The notes beneath the pieces were generated by a model. That model made no database searches, had not been told where the DNA came from, and worked only from the letters and a program-made list of their open reading frames with translations. Below are positions 34,601 to 49,973 of a DNA stretch of 64,000 bases, in pieces (within the stretch, counting starts at the first letter, position 1; every line of letters starts with the position of its first letter). The DNA is from Callorhinus ursinus (lineage: Eukaryota > Chordata > Mammalia > Carnivora > Otariidae), in contig NW_020312867.1 of NCBI RefSeq assembly GCF_003265705.1, positions 3,809,307-3,873,306 on the forward strand, written 5' to 3'. A program made the position numbers and the translations under genes.

Positions 34601-37600
34601 CCCTCCCTGGCCTCACCCCAATTAAGCCCTGGTCCATCTTGGTCAGGGCCGGGAGGCTCAGCTCTCTAGCGGGTAAGGAGGGCTCTGGAAGGGGGCGCCT
34701 GGGTGGTTCGGTCCTTAGGCGTCTGCCTTCGGCTCAGGTCATGATCCCGGGGTCCTGGGATCGAGCCCCGCATCCGGGCTCCCTGCTTGGCGGGAGGCCT
34801 GCTTCTCCCTCTCCCACTCCCCCTGCTTGTGTTCCATCTCTCGCTGTCTCTCTCTCTGTCAAATAAATAAATAAAATCTTTAAAAAAGAAAGGAGGGCTC
34901 TGGAAGGAGCGTTACCCTCAATCTGACCTGCATGCCCACCGACTGACTCCTGTCACGTGGGCCTAGGAGATGCAAATGGGCTGTAGCCCTAGTCCCCCTG
35001 GCAGCAATGTCGGCCCCTTGCTTCCATCAGAACTCGAACTCAGAAATCAAAACCCTGACACTGAGCCTGTGTAAGACCCGTCACGATAATGGCTACCATA
35101 TAGAGAATACCTGCTCTGTTCTGACACTTTATATGTTCCTATAATGGCTAAGAACTGTCATCCTTGTCTTATGGATGAAGAAACTGATGCTCACGCAACC
35201 TGGAAGCGGGATTGCTGGGAGCCAAATCCAGCACTGTCTAATGACCGCACCTGGTCCTTCTCCACGCTAGTCTCCCTTCCAGCTCTGACCGGCTCTCTCT
35301 GCCCCTCCCAATTCCAGCTTTCCTCTGTGCCCAAGGTCTGGGGTCCTGCTGTGAGCAGACGGGGTCCTGAAGTTTTCTTGCTGCTGCTTACCTGATCTGT
35401 GTAATGACCTGTCCCGCTGCTGAGTCTTGCCAGGCTGACCAAGCACACTTAGACGTGGCCATGCTTGACCCAGGCCCGTGTGAGCTCCGCCCCTCTAGGC
35501 CCCATGTTTTGGGCTGTCAGGTCCCTCACAGGGGCTGTTCTCAACTCTGGGTCAGGTTCTCAAGCCCCCACCCCACCCAGTTCTGACTTGCACCTCCTGC
35601 CAGGGCTGCTGAAGCCCCAGCACACCCTGTAATACGCAATAAGAGAACGGTCCTCTTTACGGAAGGATCCTGAGCAACCGGCTTCTCCACTCCAGGAGCA
35701 GGCTTCCACCAAGGAACAGGGCCCATGAGCGGCGCGGGGAGTACCTGGGCACTGAGCTCTTTCTGCCCTCCCTGGGCCTCCTGCATGTCCTGGCGCAGGG
35801 AGCTCAGCTCTTGTTGTCGAACAGAGTCAGCTTCTTGTAAAACAAGGAGCCTCTGTTCCTTTTCCATCAGCGACTGAGTCAAGCTAAAGAGAGGCCAGAG
35901 GGCTAAGGTCATTCTCTCAGGGAATGAAGAACTACTTTCTCATCTGACTGTGCTAAACACAGCATTAATACTTAAGAGAGAGATAGTAAAATAACATGAC
36001 AGCATAACAATAAAAGTGCTCCCAGGTACTTCATGCACGTGATACCTCCTTTCAGCTTGTTTCTTCTTCTCTGGCAGATTCCAGAAATATCTATGCAATA
36101 CCTCAAATTCAACGTGTCCAATTCTTCCCATCCCTTCTGCACCTCCCTCCCCCAGCCATCACTACTATGCTCCTTAGCTCAGCGAATGGCACCCTTATCC
36201 ACCCAGTGCTCCAACTTGGCAGCCTTGACCACATCACAGAGTCCTCCCTTTATCCCACCTCTGTCCAATCAGTGATGACATATATAATAGACTCCAACTC
36301 CTTCAACGTCCCTTGAACTCCTTCCCTTGAGCTCCTTCCCTCCTCCCCCTACCCTGGTGCAGCCTTATATTTCTCAGGCAGACAACTGCACCCACCTCCT
36401 AACATGTCTTGCTGCCTATGGTTGCATCAACAAGAGGATCTGTCCCTCTTTAAGCCCTTACATCACTGAGAAGACACGCCATGCTTCACCTGGATGGCCG
36501 TATCTCACTCCTGAGGTTTCTTGCCATCACTACCTCTTCTGATACATCATAAACTGGATCGTGTCAGTTTCCCTGCTTAAAACCCTCCAGTGGTTTCCTA
36601 CTAAACTACGTACTCCTGGCCGTGCCCCACAAATCCTGAATGACACAGACTTGCCCAAGTAACGCACCCGTCCTCATTCACCAGGCTCCAGTCACATAGT
36701 GCTTCCAGTGTCCCCAAATACCCTGAGTTCTGATCTGCCTCTGGGCCACTGAGATTTCTGCTCCTGCCACAGAGCTCTCCCTCACCCCTTTGCCTGGCTG
36801 GTTCCAGTTCATCTTCAGTGATCAGTTTAAATGCAACCTCCTTGAGGAAGGCCTTCCCTAAAATCTTATCTAAAGTACAACCCCATGGGATGCCTGGGTG
36901 GCTCAGTCGTTAGGTGTCTGCCTTTGGCTCAGGTCCTGATCCCAGAGTCCTGGAATCGAGTCCCACATCGGGCTCCTTGCTCAGCGGAGAGCCTGCTTCT
37001 CCCTCTGCCCCTCCCCCTGCTTGCACTCCCTCTCTGACAAATGAATAAAATCTTTAAAAAAAAAAAATAAAGTACAACCCCACCCCGCATTTTGACTTTA
37101 GCATCCTGTTTCTTCCCTCCACACCATGTAACATAACCTACAATAATTTCTCTGGGGGATTACTTAATTAATGTCTTTCCCACAAAACTGTAAGTTCTGC
37201 TGAGGCAGGGGGCCATCCCCAACCCTTGACATACTGCCTGGTGCCTAACATGTGTTCTCTAAGTGTTTATACACTACATGGATGAAGTGTAAGCTAAAGG
37301 GACCACATCCTCTCCACACAGCCACCTGTACTGTCCAGGGCTGGAGACATGAGAGGCTAGGTTACCTGAGCAAAGAACTGTCCACCTCACAGTGACCACA
37401 GTAGCTAGAAAGGCAAAAGCCTACTCCACGGCCTGTCCTGCCTACCTGGCTTTCTCTCTCTCCAGCTCCTTCTGCATTCGGCTATACTCCTGGGCCTCCC
37501 TCAGCTTCTCCTGAACCTCCTGCTCCACCAGCCTCCTGGAGTCATCCCTGGAAACCAGCTGAGACTTCAAGTCCTCCACCTGGAGAGATAATGTATGAGG

Positions 37601-40600
37601 GTCAAGGACAGGGGGCCCGCGGCGGGGAGGCTTCTCACCCAGGGCTCCAGGGTCCTTTGAGGTCCCAGTCACTGGCCCATTTCCAATGCTCTGGGGGTTT
37701 CCGCCAACGCTTACACACTATTCTTAGCACCCCTTCCCCAGTACCATTCAGCCTCACCCTTGTCTTCCAGCCTCACGCCTGCTGTGTAAAGGCAGGCACA
37801 AATCAAAATCTTGGCTGAATATAACCACCCAAAGGCAAAGTGGTAAGTGATGCGCAAGTGGATAGTAACTGTATTTTTTAAAATAAACAATCAGAGGGGC
37901 GCCTGGGGGGCTCAGTCGGTCGAACGTCTATGTTCAGCTCAGGTCATGATCCCAGTGTCCTGGGATCGAGCCCCACATTGGGCTCCCTGCTCAGCAGGGA
38001 GCCTGCTTTTCCCTTTGCCTGCTGCTCCCCCCGCTTGTGCTCTCTCTTTCTGTCAAATAAATAAATAAAATCTTAAAAAATAACCTCAATCAGAACACCA
38101 GCTGATATGGGATTCTGAGAAGGAAAAGCAATCAGAGTAGGAAAAGCAACCTGGTATATTAAAATACTAGATCTCTGGGGAGGGTGGGAGAATGATGGGC
38201 ACTGGGGCTGCCTGAGAAAAATCTAAGTTCTGTGGTCACACAGGGAGAGATGACTATCCCTGGGCTCTAAGGACATGTGCTCTGCTCTAACCACCCTTCC
38301 ATTTTCCTCTCCTTCCCAAGCAGGGCCAGGGCTCCACCTTTCCTACAGAAGGAGCGGGAGAGCCTGGCTACACTAGGGGGAGGGCTGCAGGGCTGGGAGA
38401 GAGAAGGAGGCACCTGCTCCTGCAGGTCCATCTTAGCCTGCTGCAGGGCCCTGCACTCTTCTTGGAGGGCAGCAAGAGTGTCTCTGTTCCGCTGGCCTGC
38501 CTGCTCCCGCTCCTGCCGAGCATCCCGGAGCTGGGTCTGCAGCATCTCGGTGGTCTCCTGCAAAGGGAGAAGACCACAGTGAGCAGAAGAAAGCTCCCAC
38601 TAGGGCTTGCATCTTAAAGTCTCTGTCATGTAAATACTGGCTTTTCAACTGGGTTGGCAGCAAAAGCTGAGGCAGGACCCAGCAATCCACCCCGTTTCCA
38701 AGATGCCACCTCAACCCTCACCTCCTATTCCATCTCCTCCCTCATTAAGCGTGCTGGCTCACCCCAGCTCTCTCCGTCAGGGCCCCTGAGTAGCAGTCTC
38801 TCACCCAGACCACTGCAGCAGGCTCCCATTGCGTATCCCTACTCCCACTCCATGCCACCACCCCCTGTACGCATGCCCCCCAACACACACACTTCTCCAC
38901 TCAGCAGCTAAAGTATTTTTTAAAATACATGTAGTAAATCACGTCCCACTCTGCTTTTTAAATACCATCCAACAGTTTCCCACTGCCCTTAGAACAAATT
39001 CTAAGCTCCTCCCATGGCTGACCAAGGGCTTCTGGGCTCCGGCATCCCTCTCCACTCGCCCCTGAGCCTCTCACGCTGGAGCCACGTAGCCTCCGTTCTG
39101 TCCTGGCACCCCCGAGACCCTTCTGTCTGTCCCACTGCCCTTATGATGGCTATTTCCCCTGCTGAAACTGTTCTTCAAATAGCTGGCTTCCTTTTTTTTT
39201 TTTTTTAAAGGGCTTTCCTAAGGGGCACCTGGGTGGCTCAGTTGGTTAAGCATCTGCCTTTGGCTCAGGTCATGATCCCAGGGTCCTGGGATCCAGCCCC
39301 ACACCGCTCCCCACTCAGTGAGGAGTCTGCTTCTCTTTTTCCCTCTGCCCCCCACCCCCCGGCTCATGCTCCCTCTCTCTCTCTCGAATAAATCCTAAAA
39401 AAATAAAAATAAAAGGGCTTTACTGAGATACAGTTCACGTATCACACAACTCACCCGTTTAAGCATAATGCTGTCAGAGATCATCTCTAGTGCTGCCTGA
39501 GGCTGGCTCTTGTCAACCTTCACGTCTCGGCCCAAAATGTCACTTTCTCAGTGAGCCCCACCCCCGACCACCCCGTTCAAATTGGCCTCCTGTGACTCAC
39601 TCTCGATTACTTCACCCTACCCGTCTCCCTCACAGCACCTCTTACCGCCTGCGATTAGCTCATGTATTCTCTATCTGCGCGTTTTGTCTGCTCTGTCACT
39701 AGAATGTAGGCTCTCTGAGGACAGGGACCACATGTGTCACGTTCACTGCTGTGTGCACCTTGATGTTTGTCCTGGGATGGCACCTCGCCCAGGACCTGGT
39801 GCACAAAAGCACCAGAGGGCTGGTCACGCTGCCTTTCCTCCCTGCCCAAGACCGCCCTCCATACCTGCTCCTTTAACTTCTGAACCTTCATGTCCTGCCT
39901 CAGCCGCTCCAGCTGTTGGCTGGCATCTGCCAGCTCCTTCTGGGTCTGCAGCAGCGTCTCCAGGAGGGACACCCTCTCCTTCTCTGTTTCGAGCTGCATC
40001 TGTGGAGGGGCAGGGAGGCAAGGGCTTGCTGCCTCAGGGGTCACCATGCTCACCCACTAGGCCGCAAGCACATTCTAGCTGCTCTGGGCTCCTCCAGCAA
40101 ATGGGGAGAGGGGTGAGGGTCAAAGAAGGTCTGGACCTGCTTGTTAAGAACCAGGAAGTGCCAAGATTGTCCCTGGTTTGTGAGCTGACAGGATGTGGTG
40201 AGCACAGGCCCTCCCTCAGGAAGTGTGACATGCTGTCTGCCCTGCAGCTAACACGGGGGCCACCCTGTTCACTAGCAGCAAAGGGAGCGGGCACTTCTCT
40301 TCTGGAAGCCCCCTGCAGCAGCACCCTCGGGAGTGGAAAAGGAAGTGGTCAGAGGTACGGGAAGTCGCAGCTCCAATGTCCCCAGCTTCCCACCTGGCAG
40401 AGGGCGCTCTCGGCCTCCGCCCGTTCTTCCTCCCTCTGTGTCCGGATGGCCTCGGCTTCTGCCCGCTGTTCCCGCAGCCTCATTTCCAGCTCTGTTTTCT
40501 CCCTCTTTAGGCTTTCCAGGGCCTTATCCAGTTCCTGCTGGTGCCAGGAACGCTCCTTCTCCTGGTCACGTGAAGGAAGCACTGTTAGAACCCGGTGGGT

Positions 40601-43600
40601 GAGGAGAAGAGGCAGGAGGGGGGCTGGAGCAGAGAAGGTCCACACTCCCAGCTGAGAGTCTTTGGTACCTCTCTTGGCCTGTCTCCCCATCGATAAAGTG
40701 AGGTTCCTAACTCCTGCCTTACCTATCTCATCAAATTTCATGAGAATCAAATGAGATTTATAAAAAAAATCAAATGATACAATACATGAAAAAGTCTTTT
40801 CTAAAGTGCAATTCTCCCTAATATAAGTTACAAATATCTGTTATTTTAAACCAACCACACCACAGTTGATGTTATAACTAGGAACTGAGGAAGCAGATTG
40901 GCTCTCTGCTGCCCATTCTCCCCTACTTTAGGCACATAATTCCCAAAGAAGCAAACTTCCGGCTGCCATCTTGCCAGCAAGTCTGCCTTGTAATAAGAGT
41001 CAAATCACACATACACACAAGGCACAAGTCAACTTCCATTTCCAGAAATCTGACAAACAAGATCTCTGAACCCTCTGGCTGCAAAATGGCAAAAAATACT
41101 GGATAAAATATTAAATATATGTTTTAACATATAAGTGAGCCAGCAGGAATTTCACAGGAGTCAAAAACCAAAGCAAGACTTGTGACCCAAAGAGGTAAAT
41201 GAGCACAGAACTGGCTTTCTCCTGGAGGCATCTGCTATACCTAATAACCTTGAAAATTCACCTTAATGTTATGTGGGGAAAAGAAAACAGAAGACAAGGG
41301 TGGGGAGTCCAGTAGAAGATTCCCACATAAAGCTGGGCCCCCGAAGGGCTAACCAGGGGTCAACAACTGTGGCATGTGGGCCAAATCTGGCCAGCCTCCT
41401 GTTGCTGCATGGCCTGTGAGGTAATAGTGGTTTTTACATTTTTAATGGTTAAAAAGAAGTAAAAAAAAAAAAAAAAGACTTTGTGACATGTGAAAATTAT
41501 ATGGAATTCAAGTTTCAGTGTCCACACTTATGTTTGAACACAAACATGCTCATTTGCTTACATATTGTCTATGGCTGCTTTTGTATTACAACAGCAGAGG
41601 TGAGTAATTACGGCCTAGTATGTGGCCCTTTACCAAAAACTTGCCTATCTCTGGGCTATAGTGCTCTCAGTAGAAGGATAAACTTGAGAGAGAGAGAGAG
41701 ATGAAAGAGGAGAGAAATGGGGAAGAAAAAGGGAGAGAAAGTAGGAGAGAAAACAAAACAATAAACCCCACAGAAGGGAACAGCAAGATTTGTTTCAATC
41801 TTGGCACAGGGTAAAAAAAAAAAAATCTCCCTCAAGGAGTCAACCACAACCTGGTCTTCATGTGGATGCAGGGCCTAAATGTGACCCCAAACATTTTCAA
41901 CAGAAATTTTACTTCATTTTATTTTAAAATTTTATTTTAAGGTGGTTCTGGGATGCTAGAACCTTTAATCCAACACTACTAGTATAAGTGACCTGAGTTA
42001 ATTTCTATCATATTTCTATGCCTCAGTTTCCTCATCTATAAAAATGGGGATAACAACAGTGTCCTCCTCTTCTGCTGGGAAATTCCTAACAGAAGTGCAA
42101 GCAAATCTTCTGAAGAAAAACCCCTATACCCTAGGCCTAAAAGGATTCCCAAAGAAAAATTTCTAAGGAACATGAGCTCAGAGTCAAGAATCACAAAACA
42201 CATGAGTGAGAACCAATGGAAACAACATATAACAGAGTCAGGCCCAAAAAGATTTTAGTTATTGGTATTATTAGACAGCATAAAAATATGTTTCATGTGT
42301 TGAAAGAATAAAAGAGAGGACTAAGATATAAAACAGGGAAAAGAGATTAAAACATGACCAAGAAGATTTGAAAAAATAACCAAATAGAATGTCTAGAAAT
42401 AAAAAAAAAATTTAGTAAGTGAAATTTAAAACTTGGCAAAACGACTACATAGCAGATTAGACATGGCTGAAAGGGGAGTTAGTGAGAAGAGATCTGAAAA
42501 AAATCATCTACAACACAATATAGAAAAAGAAAAATGAACATGAAAAATGTAAGAGTTAAGATACACGGAGGTTACCGTAAGAAGGTCTGACACACAACTG
42601 ATCAGGGTCTTCTTGATACCCACAAATGAATAATCAATATGCTAAGAGAAAATAACAATAATCCTAGAATTTTATACCCAGTAAAACTATCCTTCAAGAA
42701 TAAAAGTAAAATAGAACATTTTCAGACAATTAACTACCAACAGACCCTCACCAAAGAAATTCTATTTCAAGGAGGAAAATAAATCTAAATAGAAAGTCTG
42801 ATATGCAAGAAGGAATGATGAGTGGGAAAAAATGTCATTTTTTCAGTGTATCTAAACAAATATTGACTGTATAGAACAAAAAGTCAAAATCATTTATGGT
42901 GTTAACAAACTAGTTAAAACACATTGCATAAAAGAGTATATGGGTCAGGATGAGTGAACGCAGGTAAAATGTTCTGAGGTCCCTGTGTCATTCAGAAAAT
43001 GGTAAACATACCGATTCACTTGAGATTTTATTAAGTACATATTTTTTTGTAAAGATTTTATTTATTTGACAGAGAAAGAGAGAGCACACAAGCAGGGGGA
43101 GCGGCAGCCAGAGAGGGAGAAGCAGGCCTCCCACAGAGCAAGGAGCCTGACACGGAGCTTGATCCCAGGACCCCGGGAACTGAGCCGCCTTAAGTACATA
43201 TTTTTAAATATGAAAAGAAACAACTAAAAAATTTTTTAAATTAGAGAATATACCATCAAAGTAATAGAAAAAAAGAACTGAGAAAAGATTACAACTTAAT
43301 CATCCAATTGAACGCTCTAAAAGAAGTTAAGGGGACTTCCCCACCCCAAAAAGATAGAAAAAGGCAGGAAAAATAGTATAGGATGGTGGAAATAAATCCA
43401 AATATACCTATAGTGACAATCAAAGCAAATGGACTAAATTATATCATTAAAAGACAAAAGAAATACAGTTCTGAATTGGGCAAGAACGGGTCCGAGGCGT
43501 TCGTTCCTCTGCTCCCTTTACATCCTGGGGCCAGTTTAACAATCCTAAATCCCAGGATCCATGCTTAATTCTCTGTACATAGCAAAACAAAACAATAACA

Positions 43601-46600
43601 GCTAACCCAAATATAGAGCTTGCTATATGTCAGAAATTGTTCTCAGGGTTCTCCATATATTACTCATTTACAGCTAGAAACTGGATTTTTGCATCTTGGT
43701 TACTAGGTTAGTCCTACTCAGATTTGACTCTTAAAAGCAGCAATATCTGGCCCAAGAGTCAGCAGGTGGAGTACTCACCGGAGGGAGGCCATGTCTGCCT
43801 CTCCTGTCCCCAGCCACATCCATGACCTACCCATTTCTCCTGGAGCCGGTTCACCTCCTCCTCATGGGCTGACTTCTGCTGCTGCAGGGCAGTCTGCCCC
43901 TCTTGCTCAGCCTGGGCCAGCCGACTGGATGCTGTCTCCCGCTCCTGCTCTGCCCGGCTCCGCTCGGTGTCCAGTTCCAGCTTCAGGCACTTCACTTCCC
44001 CTGAGATGCCAGAGACAGGTGATCTCCCACTAGGCCTCTGCCCTCCCCCTTTCACCCCTCTCCCCAGATCTCGGGAGCAACTCCCATTGCGGAGGCCCTG
44101 GGCCTGGCTAGAGAACGACCTCTGATAACTTCTCACTGCCTTCCTGGCTTTCCACATCCCCATGGAATGAAGTATCCCCATCCCAGTTGGGGTCTCACCT
44201 TGAATGATTTCCTTGGCGCGAGTGACCGTTTGAATCTGGACCTCCAGCTGCCCCTTGGTGACCTCTATCAGAGAATTTTGTTGTTGGGCCTCAAACAGAC
44301 TGCTCTCCAGTTGCTCCTTGGCTGAGCTGTCAGGTTCAGGAATCAGGAAGAGTTCTTACCCATCAAGCCCCTTAACTTCCCTTAAGAGGAGATGGGTTCT
44401 AAGTACTGACTACTCAGAGAAATCATGGGGCAATTATAAACTCATAACTCATTTAGGACCCATATACTTTGAGCAGGGAACTTAGTTTGGCTACCCCTTG
44501 CCTCACAATGCTCCCTCTGCCCTTGGCCGAACTGGGTCTGGGCCCTACCTGAGCCCCAGTAGCTGTTCACAGAGGTCCTGCCGGTCTCGCTCCACAGCCT
44601 GCAGCCGTACCTCGAGGGCTGCCCTCTCCCGTACGAGGGCCTCCTTCTCCTGGACTTCCTGGGCAAGCACTTCTTCCTGTCGCTTTGTCTCCTGATGCAG
44701 CTGCTCCAGCTGAGCTAAGGCTGCCTCCTGCTGATGACGTGCCTGAGAGGAAGAAATCGGCAAGATACAGAGCGGAGGCAGCGTCTCCCCTGGGGTTGCT
44801 ATCACCAGGTTAGGGCCACTGGCCCTTCAGAGATTCTGGACCCAGCTCTGTGCGTCCTGGTGGTTGCTTGCTCATACAAATACTACTTCCTGCATCAACC
44901 TATAGAACTTCCAGCCCAGGAAGCATGCTCTCCTTTGTGCAAGACCCTGTGTGTTAGGGCTGCAAGAGAACTACCTCTAAGGAGCTTTTAGTCTTAAGTA
45001 GTAAGACACACAAGACATCAGGAAGAAAGTGATCAGTCTCTGAGAAAGGGACTCTGGGAAGGAAGATTATCATTTTTAGGGCAGGGAGAAGTTTGGTAGA
45101 GGAGAAAGATGACCTGTGAGCTGAGTCACTGGTTCAGAAAAAAATTTACTGAGTTGTTGCTATGTGTTAAGACATTTTGTTAAAAGATGGAGGAATAGGG
45201 GCGCCTGGGTGGCTCAGTCGGTTAAGTGTCTGACTCTTGGTTTCGCCTCAGGTCATGATCTCAGGGTTGTGAGACTGAGCCCCACATTGGCTCCGGGCTC
45301 AGTGTGGAGTCTGCTTAAGTGTCTCTCTCCCTCTCTCTCTGACCCTTCTTTTTTTTTTATTTTTTATTTTTTAAAAGATTTTATTTATTTATTTGATAGA
45401 GAGAGACACAGTAAGAGCAGGAACACAAGCAGGGGAAATGGGAGAAGGAGCAGCAGGCTTCCCACAGAGCAGGGAGCCCGATGCAGGGCTCGATCCCAGG
45501 ACCCTGGGACCATGACCTGAGCCGAAGGCAGACGCTTAACGACTGAGCCACCCAGGTGCCCCTAGAGTTCTCATTTTTTATGACGAGTACGTTCAATACC
45601 TTAGTGTGATGGAATCAGTTTTGTCTACGCACCTCACTTAGTTTCTCTTGAATTTCTTCCTTTTCTTCTTGGATGCCCCTGAGATCGGCCTGCAGCTCAG
45701 CCCCGCTCTCCTCCGCCTTCTGCAGCTGAGCCTCCAGGTGAGTGTTCCTTTCCTGAAGGGCTTCCCTGCTCCTCTCGGCCTCTGCCAGGCCAAGCTGCAA
45801 AGCGTTTCTCGCTTGCTCTGCTGCTTCCATTCTGCTGCACACACACTGGTTCTCCTGTTCTAACTACTGGTCAAAATGGGAAAGGCGTCAAGGACAAATG
45901 GTTACAGTTTATGGATCAAGTGCTAAGACAGAAATCCAAGTGAGATGAGACTCTGTTCTCCAAAGAGGAACACAGGAGGGCCTTATATAAGAGGGGGACC
46001 ATGCGTTCATTTGCTCTGGTGCCTGTAGTATTCGAGGTACTGGATGGGTTGATGCTGGGGATGGTGATTAAAAAGGCAAAAACCCTACTCTCATAGAATT
46101 CAGAATAAAGGGAATCTGGAACATTTCTAGGGCTCAACGTAACAGGAGTAGTGAAGAGACATGTTAAATCTGCAACCTCTAGAGAAGATTCTTTGAGATG
46201 TAGGCTCTTCAGCAGATCCTTTTCTGGTGATTGCTGTTACCTCATGCAATGGGATTAAACACCTAGTCTTCCTTCCAGAGGACACGAGCCCTGGTGATTT
46301 TACTCTACAGCCCAAAGGTGGTTCTGCCAGAGGTGTGAAACGGGACTATTTTTAATGGCTAAGCTCAGGCCTTATGGTCTTGGCTGTCCTCTGCACCACC
46401 AATGTTCCTTTTGCTCATTTCGGGACCATATTTGGGAGCTGATCTGTCTTGGGCTAATCTATTACGGACTCTCCCGTCATAGGCATCAGCTTTATCAGTC
46501 ACTGGCTTGCCTTCTGTCAGGGCCCAGACCTACCCTGTGGATCAGAGAAGTCTTTGCTCACCTGGAGAAGCTGCTCGTTCAATCCAACTTTATCTAAGGC

Positions 46601-49600
46601 CAAAGCCTCATTTAAGGCACTGAGCTTGATAGCGGCAGCCCGAAGATCGGCGACCTCGGCCTTCAGGCTGTTCTCAGAACTCGACAGCTCTGCAACGGAC
46701 TGTTCTGACTAAAAACAAAGAGAGTTAAGGGACTGTCTTCTACCAGCTCCCTCGCCACGGTGAGCAGCTCACGTCCCCAATACCTGCTGCTGTCCTGGTA
46801 CAGAGATCAGACCATTCCTTCCCTTACATTCGAAACAAGTTTTCCCTCACTCATTCGCTCATTCAATCATCGAGAAGAAGGAGCGGAGCTCACAGTACAG
46901 AGGAACAGACACCAGGATGTACAAACAACTAGAACCGCAATGACGTCGTAGACAATGTAAGCACCCAGTGCTCTGGAAACTCAAAGAAAGCATTTATTCA
47001 GTTTGGGGGAATCAAAAGTGCTTGGTAGAAGAGCCGGCAATGAAGGTGGGCATTGAGAGGGGAGGAAGAGTTTGTGCTTAGAGGGAGAGGAAAGACGCAG
47101 TCCAGGCAAAGGGAGGAGGACCCCAGAAGCAGCGGAGTCATGAAGGAGCAGGGCGAAGCTGAGGATGTAGTCAGTGCTGGGTGGCGGGAACCAAGGTGGA
47201 GTAGGGAGTTAGCACAGGATATGGAGAGGGGAGGAGGCTGGAAGCAGTTTGGGGCAGATGCAAAGGGCTTTGAACGTGTCCCCAAGCAGCTCGGAAGCCA
47301 CTGAATGGTTACAGGAAGGAGACCAATGTCATCGGATTTACTCTTTCGAAAACCATTCAAACCCCAATGTAGAGAGTACATTAGGAGGGACAGAAGCCAA
47401 AAGCAGAGGCAAGTAAATGACGCAGGGAATACGAAGGGTCGTGGCTGGGAAGGTGAAGAATGAAGCAGGCTGCATGCCCTTTGCCTAGAGACACAACTTT
47501 CTAAGCCCCCTCCCCGCCCCCAGCAAGCGAGGGGTGGAAGCCCACACACCCTGGCCAGCGCCGCAGTCACTTCTGTTTGCTCCTGCCTCAGTAGTTCTCC
47601 TTCCAGGCGACTTGCCTCCAGGGCCTCCCGAAGAGTGATCAGCTCACTGAGTGATTCTGACTGTTTGGCTTCCAGGCCCGCCAGCGACTCCTGACTAGGA
47701 TAGAAAGGAGAGGAGGCTGGGGGCAATCTCAGGGAGTGGCCGCACTCCAAAAGGTAACAGGAGTGTGATTACCTTTGCCATGCAAAAGAATGAAGGTCTC
47801 TAAAAACCAACCAGACCTCCGCAACATACAAAGTGAAAAAAGCCAGACATTGGGAGAAATAAGAATATGCACAGGGGTGCCTGGCTGGCTCTGTCGGTAG
47901 AGCATGAAACTCTTAATCTCAGCGTCATGAGTTCAAGCCCCATGTTGAGGTGGAGCCCACTTAAAATAAAAAATAAATAAAATAAAATTTAGTTATAAAA
48001 AATAAAATATGCATGTATTTGCATGAAGCAGCTGGAAAGATAAACAAGAAAGCAATTTAAGGGACGGCTGGGTGGCTCAATTGGTTAAGCCGCTGCCTTC
48101 AGCTCAGGTCATGGTCCAGGGTCCTGGGATCGAGTCCCACGTGAGTCCCTGCTCAGCGGAGAGCCTGCTTCTCCCTCTCCCTCTGCCTGCCTCTCTGCCT
48201 ACTTGTACTCTCTCTCTATCTCTGTGTCAAATAAATAAATAAAATCTTAAAAAAAAAAAAGAAAGCAATTTAAGTGGTTGCCTGCAGAAGGAAGGGAAAT
48301 GGGATGGATGAAACAGAGAAGAGGATCTCTGTGTTTGTCTATTATTTATTTATTTATTTTTTAGAGAAAGGAAGAGGAGGAGCAGAAGGAGAGGGAGAGA
48401 CAGACTCTTAGGCAGGCTCCAACGCCCAGCGCGGAGCCCGACGCAGGGCCCGATCTCATGACCCCGAAATCACGACCTGAGCCGAAACCAAGAGTTGGGT
48501 GCTTTAACCAACTGTGCCACCCAGGCACCCGTGTTCGTCTTTTTAAATAGTTTTGACTTTCAGGTCATAATAAATATTGATAAATGTGTGATCGATTCAC
48601 GCAAATTAAATTTAAAAACATATAATTATCTTTGTGGGTTGTCTATTCTTCTCCTTGGCACGGGGGAGACCATTCCTTGCATGAGTCATGATCCTGATAG
48701 CAGTCCTCCAAGATTCTATTATCCGTGCCTCCCGGCTGCAAGGAGCAAGAGTGCAGGAGAGGGTGGGGATCTACCAGGGGTGAAGAACACAGTCCCTGCT
48801 ACCAGTTACTGAAGACCTACCACATGCCAGGCTCTATGCCAGCATTTTGCAAAACAGCGCTCTAACCTTCCCAGTGATCCTTCAAGGTAAATACTCACAT
48901 CCCCGTTTCACAAACGAAATAATCTGCCCAGGTGGCGGAGCCATAATTTTAACCAAGCTTTCGCCAGCTCGAAAGTCCTTGCTTTTTCTGTGACATTATA
49001 TAGAGGAATTTATAGATTCGCTAGGTCTCTTGATTCTGAAATTCCCTTTCTTGACCAACTCATTTCCCATTACCACCTGGGATAAATCCTACCCTTCAGC
49101 CAGCCTAGCCTACTCTGAACATGCCATGAACCTCCTTTTCTTTTGCTAATCTGCCCCTTTTGCCCCTCTTCCACTCTCTGCCCATCAAAATATGTCAAGG
49201 CCCAGCTCAAAGGCCACCCTCTCCTCCATGAGGCTTTCGATTATTAACTGTCACTCCCACGCTCCCAAAGGCCCTAGCTGGAAGCTCTGTTTCACTCATA
49301 CTTCATTTGGCCTCATGCCACAGTTTGCTGTTTACTTGTCTGTTTTCCCCATTAGACTGCAAACTGCTTGAGATCAGGGCCCGTGTCTTACTTGTTTCTG
49401 TACCCCCGCGGTGTCTCAGCCCTAAGCAGGGCTCAGAAAAGCCAGGCTGAACCTCCTGTACTCATCTTGCTGCAAAAGAAGGGGCAGGAAGCTAATGCGA
49501 ACCCACTGCACGCCAGGCTTCAATTCACTCCACTTTCTTTGAGTTGGGAATGGGTGGAGGAGGGTATGGAATTGAAGGGAAAACCAAGCCCCAGGGGGGA

Positions 49601-49939
49601 GGGGGCTGGGCACACTTACAGGCGCTCCCTTTCACGGACCGCCAGGTGTAGCTCTTCTTGCCGCTCCTCCTTCTCGCCCTGAGCAGAGTCCCCCTGCAAC
49701 TGAAGCTCCACGTTTGTCCTCCGCAGCCGCCACGCCTCCTGCTCCAGCACCTCCAGCCGCTGCCGCAGCTCCTCCCTGGCCTTCTGCAGGAGCTCTCGCT
49801 CCCTGGAACAAGGAGACCACAGGTGACCAGAAACCTTGGAGCCTCAAATCCTTCCTGGAAGCAGACATCACAGGATCAAAGGAGAGAGGTGTCTGCTTCC
49901 TTTAAAAATCTCATCTTCCCTTTTGAGCAGGAAACTGCT

Positions 49940-49973
<34 letters not shown>

